From the NCBI GenBank assembly GCA_964611385.1, contig CAZSXS010000119.1, positions 1 to 7,965 on the forward strand: DNA of 7,965 nt, in the 5' to 3' direction. Below are positions 1 through 5,941 of this stretch, piece by piece (position 1 is the first letter of the stretch; every line of letters begins with the position of its first letter). Source of the DNA: CAZSXS01 sp964611385 (GTDB taxonomy: Bacteria; Bacillota; Clostridia; Lachnospirales; CAYPQA01). The notes beneath the pieces were generated by a model. That model was not told where the DNA came from, searched no databases, and saw nothing but the letters and a program-made list of their open reading frames with translations. The position numbers were made by a program, and so were the translations under genes.

Positions 1-1713
1 TCCTATCTTCCCTTTAAAACGAAAATAAATGTGTACCGTTTGCTGCTTTATCTTCCCCACTTTTGTTTTTTCGTATCTCCCTTGGCCAATTTCAATCCGA
101 TCAATAAATTTGTGCAGCAGATCGGGTGTTAAGACTTGCAGGTTGTTAAGCTGCTTGAGCAACAGAGAAAATGGATCGCAGTGCTGCGCACTTTCGTATA
201 GTTCTCTTGTGGACTGCTCACTTATGAACAGCGCTCTAGCATACTGATCTTCTATGTGCTCTCTTTCGTGTTGCTCTCTTGCGGGCATTACTTCGGTATT
301 GGTATCACTACAGGGTAAGCCTTCCCCTACCATTTGGATCTGATTCGATAGGACCTTGCTTTCCACCTCATACTTATTAAGCAGCTTCTGATAACGCTCG
401 TCGCTGAGCAGTCCTTTGTAATGATCCTCAACCAGTTTTTCTATCATTCCATCCAGCTCTGTACTCCGCTTTTTGAGTAGAGCTATTTCTTTTTTCTTTA
501 CGGCATTTCTGGGCTGATGGCTGTTTTCCTGTTGCAGCTCAGTTAGCAGCTTTTCTTGTTCCGGCACTGTAAGGGCGATTTGCTCCTGGAGCGCCTCTAA
601 CACAATCTGATAAAGGATCGCATAGTCAATGAAGTGGTTGCTGCACTTGGCTCTTCCGTAGAGCTTGTATGCACCACAGGCGAGATTGGCAGGCGATCCT
701 TTTTTTCTTGTTCCGATGGCAGACATATTTCGAGCGCAGTCTTTACACTTGGCAATGCCTGAAAAGATATTGACGAAAACCCCTTTTTTCGTGCAAGTGC
801 GGCTTGCGCTTCGCTGTTGAACCAGATCGAAGGTTTCGGCTTCGATGATAGGCTCGTGGGTATTTTGTACGACAACCCAATTATTTTTGTCGTTTTGAAG
901 GCTTACAGGGCTTTTGAAGGATACTTTAGTCGTCTTTCCCTGGGCAAGGTGCCCCAAATAAACGATATTATGCAATATCTTGGATATGGTAGACGAGGTC
1001 CACTCCTTCCGTTTTGTATACTGATCAACATTCAAATGGGAACGGCTTTGACAGCGATAAACAGCCGGTGTAACGATTCCCCTTTCATTTAGATGCTGGG
1101 CTATCTGTTTGGGCCCTTGTCCTTCTGCAGCAAGGGCGTAAATCATTTCCACCACAGAAGCGGCTACGGGATCCACAATCAAGTGATTTTTGTTCGCTGG
1201 ATCCTTTTGGTAGCCATATGGAGCAAAGTTACTAATATAAGCACCTTCTTCCATCTTTGTATAAAAGGCCGAGCGGATTTTTTTAGAGGTATCCCGTGCA
1301 TACAGCTCATTGATCACATTCTTGAAAGGTGCGATATCCGTATAGGGATTATCCGAGTCATACCCATCGTTAATGGCTATATATCGTACCCCCTTACTTG
1401 GAAAATAAATCTCTGTATACTGCCCCGCGACGATATAATCCCTTCCTAAGCGGGACAAGTCCTTCGTTAGAACCAGGTTGACTTTTTGATCCTCTATATC
1501 CTGTATCATTCGCTTGAAATCCGGTCGATCAAAGGTTGTCCCTGAGCAACCGTCATCAACATACTCGTCATAGACAGAAAAGTGATGTTCCTTTGCGTAG
1601 GACAAAAGCATTTTTCGCTGTGTTTTGATACTGGCGCTTTCGTTTACACCCTCATCATCTTTTGATAAGCGCATATAAAGCGCTGCACTGTAATTTTGCT
1701 TGTTCGCTTTCAT
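1..1713 (-). CDS. Large serine recombinase (TndX/TnpX-like), 3' end cut by window edge
   Basis: Reading the minus strand from an ATG at 1713 gives 571 codons with no stop up to base 1. This is a site-specific recombinase of the large serine family, which excises and integrates mobile elements through a Ser-DNA covalent intermediate. The N-terminal resolvase domain (about residues 9-155) has YMRLS at 13-17 with the expected nucleophile Ser17, and LSRLGRDY at 86-93. A recombinase domain follows (about 165-300). A zinc-ribbon pattern comes next, with Cys323, Cys326, Cys346 and Cys357. Then there is a charged, coiled-coil-like stretch (about 385-460) and a C-terminal DUF4368-like part containing FIDRIEIG. 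The visible end, IYFRFKGKIG, resembles the usual C-terminus, so probably only a few residues are missing (inference). AGGAGG lies 6-7 bases before the start. The gene is intact as far as seen. Its position suggests the end of an integrative conjugative or transposon-like element extending left. Confidence 0.93.
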   Translation of the reverse strand, partial: MKANKQNYSAALYMRLSKDDEGVNESASIKTQRKMLLSYAKEHHFSVYDEYVDDGCSGTTFDRPDFKRMIQDIEDQKVNLVLTKDLSRLGRDYIVAGQYTEIYFPSKGVRYIAINDGYDSDNPYTDIAPFKNVINELYARDTSKKIRSAFYTKMEEGAYISNFAPYGYQKDPANKNHLIVDPVAASVVEMIYALAAEGQGPKQIAQHLNERGIVTPAVYRCQSRSHLNVDQYTKRKEWTSSTISKILHNIVYLGHLAQGKTTKVSFKSPVSLQNDKNNWVVVQNTHEPIIEAETFDLVQQRSASRTCTKKGVFVNIFSGIAKCKDCARNMSAIGTRKKGSPANLACGAYKLYGRAKCSNHFIDYAILYQIVLEALQEQIALTVPEQEKLLTELQQENSHQPRNAVKKKEIALLKKRSTELDGMIEKLVEDHYKGLLSDERYQKLLNKYEVESKVLSNQIQMVGEGLPCSDTNTEVMPAREQHEREHIEDQYARALFISEQSTRELYESAQHCDPFSLLLKQLNNLQVLTPDLLHKFIDRIEIGQGRYEKTKVGKIKQQTVHIYFRFKGKIG

Positions 1714-1767
1714 ACATCCCCCTCCTGGCCGAGCAAGTGGATTTTTCTGTGATGCGACCATCCATAC

Positions 1768-1905
1768 TTACGACTGTCTGCTTGTTTTTATTAAAAACTC
1801 TTTCATCAGTTCAAGGATTGTTCGTTGACCTACAAAGAAAGTTTCCACCGTATAAACATCCTTTTGCGCTTGCTCCAACGTTGCAAGATTTTCCTGTTCG
1901 TCCAT
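1768..1905 (-). CDS. Small hypothetical ORF (45 aa) upstream of the recombinase
   Basis: A complete 45-residue ORF runs from ATG at 1905 to TAA at 1768-1770, begins MDEQENLATLEQAQ and is followed 54 bases later by the recombinase start. GGGGGTG, close to the consensus GGAGGTG, sits 5 bases before the ATG. The protein is acidic at the N-terminus, basic at the C-terminus (LIKTSRQS), and looks mostly helical. There are no membrane segments and no cysteines. I do not recognise the family. Because it lies in the same orientation directly before the recombinase, it may be co-transcribed with it and may be an element-encoded accessory protein; this is inference from position only. It could also be a chance ORF. 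Confidence 0.5.
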   Translation of the reverse strand: MDEQENLATLEQAQKDVYTVETFFVGQRTILELMKEFLIKTSRQS

Positions 1906-2040
1906 ACAGACACCCCCATTTATACTCCGTAATGTTCACCTTTGCAAAGCAGCCGCCCAAAACAATAGAATTGATTCGGGTTGAATGACGGTGGCTAGGT
2001 AAACATTTAAGATACTAAGTATAACTATATGAAAAAGAAA

Positions 2041-2060
2041 TTTGTCCAATGTTTGTCCAA
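2041..2060. repeat. Two direct repeats of TTTGTCCAA with 11-bp period
   Basis: TTTGTCCAA occurs at 2041-2049 and again at 2052-2060, two bases apart, so the repeats lie on nearly the same face of the helix. They lie about 135 bases upstream of the small ORF on the recombinase side. On the minus strand each copy reads TTGGACAAA, which also resembles a -35 element. They could be recombinase or regulator binding sites, or part of the promoter of the recombinase unit; the sequence alone does not decide. Confidence 0.6.
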
Positions 2061-2085
2061 AAATAAAATCAATGCAACGTATCAG

Positions 2086-2113
2086 AATTTAGTAATTGAA
2101 AAATTTAGTAATT
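2086..2113. repeat. Two direct repeats of AATTTAGTAATT with 16-bp period
   Basis: AATTTAGTAATT is found at 2086-2097 and 2102-2113, separated by four bases. The repeats overlap the putative -35 box and spacer of the gap promoter, so they could be a regulator-binding site. They may equally be simple AT-rich sequence. No known operator consensus is recognised. Confidence 0.55.
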
Positions 2114-2124
2114 TATGATATATG
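2096..2124 (+). promoter_or_regulatory. Candidate sigma-A-type promoter for gap
   Basis: TTGAAA at 2096-2101 is followed after 17 bases by TATATG at 2119-2124. An alternative -10, TATAGT at 2125-2130, lacks a good -35 at proper spacing. Use of either would leave a leader of about 100 bases before gap, containing the 2134-2174 inverted repeat. The match to consensus is moderate and the surrounding sequence is AT-rich, so the exact boxes are uncertain. Confidence 0.4.
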
Positions 2125-2133
2125 TATAGTACT

Positions 2134-2174
2134 TTCGGCTTAACTTAAAATCTTCGTATTGCAACTGAGCCGAA
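2134..2174 (+). promoter_or_regulatory. Inverted repeat in the gap leader (possible hairpin or operator)
   Basis: TTCGGCT at 2134-2140 and AGCCGAA at 2168-2174 are perfect inverse complements. The stem extends to nine pairs with one G-U pair and encloses a loop of about 23 bases. It lies between the candidate promoter and the gap start. No T-tract follows, so it is not a terminator. It could stabilise the mRNA or be bound by a regulator; no cggR-like regulator gene is present in the window. Confidence 0.4.
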
Positions 2175-2236
2175 TGATGTAGATCACAGGGCCATTTTAA
2201 ATTAATAGGCCAAGATGAATGAATGGAGGAATTGTC

Positions 2237-3250
2237 ATGTCAGTAAAAGTAGCAATTAACGGGTTTGGCCGCATTGGCCGTCTGGCGTTCAGACAAATGT
2301 TCAACGCTCCGGGTTATGAGATTGTCGCAATTAACGACCTCACCAGCCCAAAGATGCTTGCGCATTTGTTAAAGTATGACTCAGCTCAGGGTAAATACGC
2401 TCTGGCTGATCAGGTAGAAGCCAAGGAAGCATCTATCGTTGTAAGCGGAAAGGAAATCAACATCTATGCTCAAAAGGATCCAAAGGAACTTCCTTGGGGA
2501 CAACTGGGTGTTGACGTTGTATTGGAGTGTACCGGATTTTTCACCTCAAAGGCAAAATCCCAGGCTCACATTGATGCAGGTGCCAAGAAGGTAATCATCT
2601 CCGCTCCAGCCGGTGATGACCTCCCAACGATCGTTTACGGCGTAAACGAAGGGACCTTAAAGTCAACTGACACAATTATTTCAGCAGCTTCCTGCACAAC
2701 AAACTGCCTTGCACCGATGGCAGACGTGCTGAATAAATTTGCTCCCATCGTAAAAGGATTTATGACCACGATTCATGCTTATACCGGCGATCAGATGACC
2801 CTTGATGGTCCTCATCCAAAGGGCGACCTGAGACGCGCTCGTGCTGCAGCACAAAATATCGTTCCAAACTCTACCGGTGCCGCAAAGGCGATCGGCCTTG
2901 TTATCCCTGAGCTGTCAGGCAAGCTTGATGGGGCTGCACAACGTGTACCTGTACCCACCGGTTCTATCACAGAGCTCGTTGCAATCTGCAACAAGACTTT
3001 CAAAAAGGACGAAGTTAATGCCGCTATGAAGGCAGCCGTTTCTGATTCTTTCGGTTACACCGAAGAAGAGCTGGTTTCCTCTGATGTAATCGGCATCACC
3101 TGTGGTTCTCTGTTTGACGCTACTCAAACCAAGGTTACAGATCTCGGCAATGGTCAATCCCTTGTTAAGGTCGTTTCATGGTATGATAACGAGAATTCCT
3201 ATACCAGCCAAATGGTAAGAACCATCAAGTACTTTGCTGAGCTTCAATAG
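2237..3250 (+). CDS. gap: Type I glyceraldehyde-3-phosphate dehydrogenase (NAD-dependent)
   Basis: This cytoplasmic glycolytic enzyme converts glyceraldehyde 3-phosphate, phosphate and NAD+ to 1,3-bisphosphoglycerate. The 337-residue product has normal family length. The N-terminal Rossmann motif is NGFGRIGR (residues 8-15), and Asp34 in AINDL is the residue expected for NAD rather than NADP preference. The active site SCTTNC holds the catalytic Cys153, and His180 in TTIHAYTGDQ is its base partner. The C-terminal WYDNENSY motif is present. I start at the ATG at 2237 because GGAGGA lies six bases upstream and MSVKVAINGFGR is the normal N-terminus; an in-frame ATG at 2219 lacks this support. 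The gene stands alone: no pgk, tpi or cggR adjoins it, and a strong terminator follows, so it is probably monocistronic. The product contains DGPHPKGDLRRAR, a two-residue-longer version of the usual DLPHKDLRRAR loop. Confidence 0.98.
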   Translation: MSVKVAINGFGRIGRLAFRQMFNAPGYEIVAINDLTSPKMLAHLLKYDSAQGKYALADQVEAKEASIVVSGKEINIYAQKDPKELPWGQLGVDVVLECTGFFTSKAKSQAHIDAGAKKVIISAPAGDDLPTIVYGVNEGTLKSTDTIISAASCTTNCLAPMADVLNKFAPIVKGFMTTIHAYTGDQMTLDGPHPKGDLRRARAAAQNIVPNSTGAAKAIGLVIPELSGKLDGAAQRVPVPTGSITELVAICNKTFKKDEVNAAMKAAVSDSFGYTEEELVSSDVIGITCGSLFDATQTKVTDLGNGQSLVKVVSWYDNENSYTSQMVRTIKYFAELQ

Positions 3251-3285
3251 TTGGTGGATCTTTAGTACTTAGTCGAGCTTCAGTA
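3228..3285 (+). repeat. Imperfect direct duplication of the gap 3' end
   Basis: The last coding bases of gap (3228-3249, starting AGTACTT and containing GAGCTTCA) are repeated at 3264-3285 with 18 of 22 bases identical. The offset is 36 bases, a multiple of three. Both copies end in a stop codon in the corresponding register (GAG CTT CAA TAG and GAG CTT CAG TAA). This suggests an old tandem duplication of the gene tail, now outside the reading frame. Chance similarity is possible. Confidence 0.5.
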
Positions 3286-3305
3286 AGGAATCAATTGTGT
3301 AAAGC

Positions 3306-3339
3306 AAAAGCCGTTGCGAGTGATCGCGGCGGCTTTTTT
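3306..3339 (+). terminator. Rho-independent terminator after gap
   Basis: AAAAGCCGTTGCGA at 3306-3319 pairs with TCGCGGCGGCTTTT after a GTGA loop, giving a 14-pair stem including two G-U pairs. A run of six T follows immediately. It lies 55 bases after the gap stop and should end that transcript before the oxidoreductase gene. Confidence 0.9.
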
Positions 3340-3427
3340 CTTCGAAGCACAATCAAAATAGCCTAAGCAAACTAATGAAGGTACAAGCTTAACAATGCAG
3401 CGGCTGTATAAAGAAATGAGGTTATCT

Positions 3428-4450
3428 ATGAAAAAGTTGAACTTTGGAATTGTTGGTTGCGGTGTGATTGCGGACTGGCATGCCCGTTCCATTCAGGAAC
3501 TCCCGAACGCTTGCTTATTAGGCGTTACCGATTTGAACCAAAACAATCGTGATTCCTTTGCAGGCAAGTATGGCGTGAAAGCCTATGAAAGACTTGAGGA
3601 TTTATTGCATTCGGAGGTGGATGTGGTCTGTATCTGTACCCCCAGTGGTCTTCATGCCCAGCTTGCTGTTTCTGCTATCAGCAGCGGAAAGCATGTGGTG
3701 GTCGAAAAGCCCCTGGCCATCACCAAAGGCGAGCTGGAAGAGATCAAAGAAGCTTGCGAAAAAAACAAGGTCAAAGTCAGTACCATTTCCCAATTACGCT
3801 TTACCGACGCAGTAGTGCAAATGAAAAAAGCCCTAGAGGAAAATCGACTGGGCAAGTTGGTGCTTTCTGATCTTTCTATGAAATTTTATCGTTCTCAGGA
3901 ATATTACGATACAGGTGGTTGGAGAGGAACTTGGAAGATGGATGGGGGCGGTGCGCTGATGAATCAGGGGATACATGGGGTGGATTTGCTCCAGTATCTT
4001 TGCGGAGTGCCGAAGTCTGTCACCGCACACATCCGAACGCTCACCCGGAAAATTGAAGTCGAAGATACAGCTGTGGCCATCCTTGAGTTTGAAAACGGCG
4101 CCCTGGGACAAATCACAGCCACGACCTCAGTTTATCCCGGCTCAGAGCGAGTTTTAGAAATAAACGGCGATCAGGGAACAATACAAATGACGGGGGACAC
4201 CCTTACGAAGTGGGCGCTTCAAGATTCAGAGGAAAACCTGGTCGAAGCGAAAAAAACGGAGAACAACACCTCCAGCAATCCAACCAATTTTTCCATAGCC
4301 GGACATAAGAAACAGCTTGAAGATATGGTTACAGCCATCCTCAATGATCGGAAACCAGCTATTGATCACTTGGAAGCTTCCAAGCCTGTTGAACTCATAC
4401 TTGCCATTTACGAATCATCAAAAACTGGTAAAACTGTGTACTTAAAATAA
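3428..4450 (+). CDS. Gfo/Idh/MocA family NAD(P)-dependent oxidoreductase
   Basis: The product is a 340-residue cytoplasmic dehydrogenase of the family that oxidises or reduces sugars, inositols and related polyols. The N-terminal Rossmann fold starts with GIVGCGVIADWHA (about 7-19). CICTPSGLHA (68-77) and VEKPLAIT (92-99) form the characteristic nucleotide-binding region, with the family's catalytic Lys94 in the EKP motif. The C-terminal substrate-binding half has GGWRGTWKMDGGGALMNQG and IHGVDLLQYLCG, with conserved His183 and Asp187. The length is typical. I chose the ATG at 3428 because GAGGT lies five bases upstream and MKKLNFGIVG is the usual N-terminus; upstream in-frame ATGs at 3395 and 3416 would add unlikely leaders. 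The substrate cannot be read from sequence. The gene sits alone between the gap terminator and the convergent feo unit, so context gives no pathway. I see no clear promoter. Confidence 0.93.
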   Translation: MKKLNFGIVGCGVIADWHARSIQELPNACLLGVTDLNQNNRDSFAGKYGVKAYERLEDLLHSEVDVVCICTPSGLHAQLAVSAISSGKHVVVEKPLAITKGELEEIKEACEKNKVKVSTISQLRFTDAVVQMKKALEENRLGKLVLSDLSMKFYRSQEYYDTGGWRGTWKMDGGGALMNQGIHGVDLLQYLCGVPKSVTAHIRTLTRKIEVEDTAVAILEFENGALGQITATTSVYPGSERVLEINGDQGTIQMTGDTLTKWALQDSEENLVEAKKTENNTSSNPTNFSIAGHKKQLEDMVTAILNDRKPAIDHLEASKPVELILAIYESSKTGKTVYLK

Positions 4451-4509
4451 GGTTCTGCTCCTATATCCAAAGCTTACTGGATTAGGCAGTGTAAGGTAAA
4501 AAACTTCCT

Positions 4510-4537
4510 GAAATTTCCTATCCGAAATTTCCTATCC
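4510..4537. repeat. Perfect 14-bp tandem duplication at the broken end of feoB
   Basis: GAAATTTCCTATCC is present twice without a gap (4510-4523 and 4524-4537). Each unit contains the palindrome GAAATTTC. The duplication begins one base after the last codon of clear FeoB similarity and supplies the stop codon that ends the reading frame. It could be a scar of insertion or deletion, a target-site-like duplication, or an assembly error. Confidence 0.85.
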
Positions 4538-5564
4538 ACATGGTTAATACTTGCTTGCCGTGACAACCGGCTTTTTTGAAATACTGATCTAGATTGAAAG
4601 CGATCCTGGGGAGCAGTCCGCAGTCTTCCATCAAGGTAAAGAGGGGGAAGAAGATCGCCATCGGAGGCAACATGACGGAGACAACCCATGTTAGGGTCTT
4701 ATACATGCCGTCCATTAGAAGCTGCCGAAGTAGGCTCGGAAAGCTCAGCCCGACCAGAGTCGAGTTGATTTGCTCCCCTAGGATTCCAAAACCCTTCGAC
4801 AAAAGCTGGGAGGGGTAGTTGGCTCCCGCAATGGTCAGCCAAAATACGAGCCCCAGCATGGCAAGCATGATGAATACCCCGTATTTCCGGTTCAATATGA
4901 TCGTATCAAAACTCTTTCTGGAGGCGATAAACAGCTTCTTATACTGCGTTACGCACTCCTTGGCATAGGCAGAAGCCAGATTGACATAGGCTTCAATTTT
5001 TTCTTCCTCAGAGGCATTCGGATCCAACATGGGTTTGAAGCCTTTTTTTATTTCCCCTTCCTTGCTCTTGCCTTCCTCTAGCCTTTGGTAAATGCATTCC
5101 TTCAACCGCTCTAGGCCTTCCTTATTTTTTGCGCTGGTCTTGATGACTGGAGCGCCCAAAAGAGAAGAAAGCTTAGCTGCATCAATATCAATATGCTTTT
5201 TATGGGCTTCGTCCATTAGATTCAGGCAGAGGATCACCTTCCGATCCAGGGATAGAACTTGCAACGCTAGGATTAAGCTTCTTTCCAACGCGGTGGCATC
5301 CAATACCAGTACATAAACCTCCGCCTGGTTCTCATTGATAAAGTCGCTGGCTGCTTTTTCGTCTGGAGACTTGGGAAGGAGCGAATAGGTGCCAGGTAGG
5401 TCGATCAGGCTTATATTTTTGTCTCGATAGGTAAAATGCCCCATTGCATTCACGACTGTTTTACCCGCCCAGTTTCCCGTGTGCTGCCTTAATCCCGTCA
5501 GACCGTTAAAAACCGTGCTTTTCCCGGTGTTTGGGTTCCCCGCAAGGGCACATAAATTCGACAC
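4518..5564 (-). CDS. feoB: Ferrous iron transporter FeoB, C-terminally truncated
   Basis: FeoB is the inner-membrane Fe2+ transporter with a cytosolic GTPase domain. From a GTG at 5564 the product has 348 residues; full FeoB is roughly 600-800. All G motifs are visible: G1 GNPNTGKST (9-17), G3 DLPG (55-58), G4 NLMD (115-118) and G5 TSAK (143-146). A helical GDI-like part follows, then a first membrane segment (about 229-248) and a Gate-type segment, MLPPMAIFFPLFTLMEDCG (298-316). Similarity runs to KAGCHGKQVLTM (331-342), where CMGFGCN and the rest of the channel should follow. Instead WIGNFG and a stop arise inside a 14-bp tandem repeat, and no other frame continues the protein. GGAGGT lies four bases before the GTG; upstream in-frame ATGs at 5576 and 5612 have poor or no ribosome-binding sites. 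It overlaps feoA by 59 bases. Iron transport is probably lost. Confidence 0.88.
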   Translation of the reverse strand: MSNLCALAGNPNTGKSTVFNGLTGLRQHTGNWAGKTVVNAMGHFTYRDKNISLIDLPGTYSLLPKSPDEKAASDFINENQAEVYVLVLDATALERSLILALQVLSLDRKVILCLNLMDEAHKKHIDIDAAKLSSLLGAPVIKTSAKNKEGLERLKECIYQRLEEGKSKEGEIKKGFKPMLDPNASEEEKIEAYVNLASAYAKECVTQYKKLFIASRKSFDTIILNRKYGVFIMLAMLGLVFWLTIAGANYPSQLLSKGFGILGEQINSTLVGLSFPSLLRQLLMDGMYKTLTWVVSVMLPPMAIFFPLFTLMEDCGLLPRIAFNLDQYFKKAGCHGKQVLTMWIGNFG

Positions 5565-5808
5565 ATTGACCTCCATCTGCGGTTTCTGCCGCAATCCATA
5601 TTTTTTCCGCATCTTCTTTTCTCAATGCGATGACGGTTCCCCTCACAGAGAGCGCGAGGGTTTCGCCACCATTGCTGTTATGAATGACTTCGATTTTCGT
5701 ATTTTTAATGAGTCCAAGCTCTAGCAGTCTTCGTTTGAAATGGTCGTCAAGCTCAATTCCATAAATGTATCCGCTTGTTTCTAAGGGCAATTTGGTTAAA
5801 GGAAGCAT
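5506..5808 (-). CDS. feoA: Ferrous iron transport protein A
   Basis: FeoA is a small cytosolic SH3-like protein that works with FeoB in Fe2+ import. Family-typical parts are RRLLELGLIKNTKIEVI (26-42) and LSVRGTVIALRKEDAEKI (53-70), which normally lie close to the C-terminus of a protein of about 75 residues. Here the frame continues to 100 residues with a tail ending CPCGEPKHREKHGF. That tail is encoded by the same DNA as the FeoB start and P-loop in another frame. AAGGAG lies six bases before the ATG at 5808, and a good promoter lies upstream. The overlap suggests translational coupling with feoB. The cysteine-containing tail may be real or may reflect loss of the original stop codon. Confidence 0.92.
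   Translation of the reverse strand: MLPLTKLPLETSGYIYGIELDDHFKRRLLELGLIKNTKIEVIHNSNGGETLALSVRGTVIALRKEDAEKIWIAAETADGGQCVEFMCPCGEPKHREKHGF
5569..5574 (-). promoter_or_regulatory. Ribosome-binding site deciding the feoB GTG start
   Basis: On the minus strand ATGGAGGTCAATGTG spans 5576-5562. GGAGGT is a perfect anti-SD match four bases before GTG at 5564, whereas the ATG overlapping it has no upstream Shine-Dalgarno. This favours the GTG start, giving an N-terminus close to the P-loop as in other FeoB proteins. Confidence 0.6.
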
Positions 5809-5842
5809 TTTCGACTCCTTCTTATTCTTTCATGCTATGTCT

Positions 5843-5872
5843 ATTATATTGAAAATTTCTTTAGATTGTGAA
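5843..5872 (-). promoter_or_regulatory. Sigma-A-type promoter for feoAB
   Basis: On the minus strand TTCACA (5867-5872, five of six to TTGACA) is followed after 18 bases by a perfect TATAAT (5843-5848). Transcription would start near 5836, about 28 bases before the feoA ATG. I see no clear Fur or DtxR box around it. Confidence 0.65.
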
Positions 5873-5881
5873 TGGTTGCTC

Positions 5882-5910
5882 TTGCAAAAATATTTAATCT
5901 ACTGTATACT
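5882..5910 (+). promoter_or_regulatory. Sigma-A-type promoter for the pseudopilin-comFB-aroQ-efp operon
   Basis: TTGCAA at 5882-5887 and TATACT at 5905-5910 are separated by exactly 17 bases. Transcription would begin near 5917, about 25 bases before the TTG start of the pseudopilin gene. The promoter is back to back with the feoAB promoter. Confidence 0.65.
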
Positions 5911-5931
5911 TACGCATTATCTGGTAAAAAT

Positions 5932-5937
5932 GGAGGT
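5932..5937 (+). promoter_or_regulatory. Ribosome-binding site deciding the pseudopilin TTG start
   Basis: GGAGGT lies four bases before TTG at 5942, in the sequence ATGGAGGTTAAATTG. The ATG at 5930 overlaps this site and has no Shine-Dalgarno of its own, so the TTG is the better start and gives a short prepilin leader of seven residues. Confidence 0.6.
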
Positions 5938-5941
5938 TAAA

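Larger units (their letters stand above)
1906..2236. other. AT-rich intergenic region, probable element-chromosome junction
   Basis: This stretch separates the leftward recombinase unit from the rightward gap gene. I find no convincing gene on either strand. It contains two sets of direct repeats (2041-2060 and 2086-2113), an inverted repeat (2134-2174) and the gap promoter and ribosome-binding site. Large serine recombinase genes usually lie just inside one end of their element, with the att site upstream of the gene. The mobile element boundary is therefore expected somewhere in this region, but the exact crossover dinucleotide cannot be fixed without an empty-site sequence. Confidence 0.55.

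Noticed and set aside
817..1449. Two plus-strand ORFs of 91 and 118 residues
   Set aside because: They are antisense to the intact recombinase, show no family features, and lack ribosome-binding sites.
1662..1988. A plus-strand ORF of 108 residues across the recombinase start
   Set aside because: It overlaps the recombinase 5' end and the small ORF in antisense, and its composition is not protein-like.
1906..2040. Possible further minus-strand ORF before the 45-residue ORF
   Set aside because: The open frames have no start codon with a ribosome-binding site, or run only about 40 codons with unlikely composition.
2175..2188. TGATGTAGATCACA, resembling half of a CRP/FNR-type site
   Set aside because: Symmetry is poor and the match is too short to support a regulator site.
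4473..4495. Weak inverted repeat CTTAC/GTAAG between the oxidoreductase and feoB
   Set aside because: The stem is only five pairs with a bulge and has no proper T-tract on either strand, so I do not call it a terminator.
5765..5941. N-terminal extension of the pseudopilin frame to an ATG at 5765
   Set aside because: It overlaps the feoA start and both divergent promoters, has no Shine-Dalgarno, and would put 66 residues before the prepilin cleavage site.
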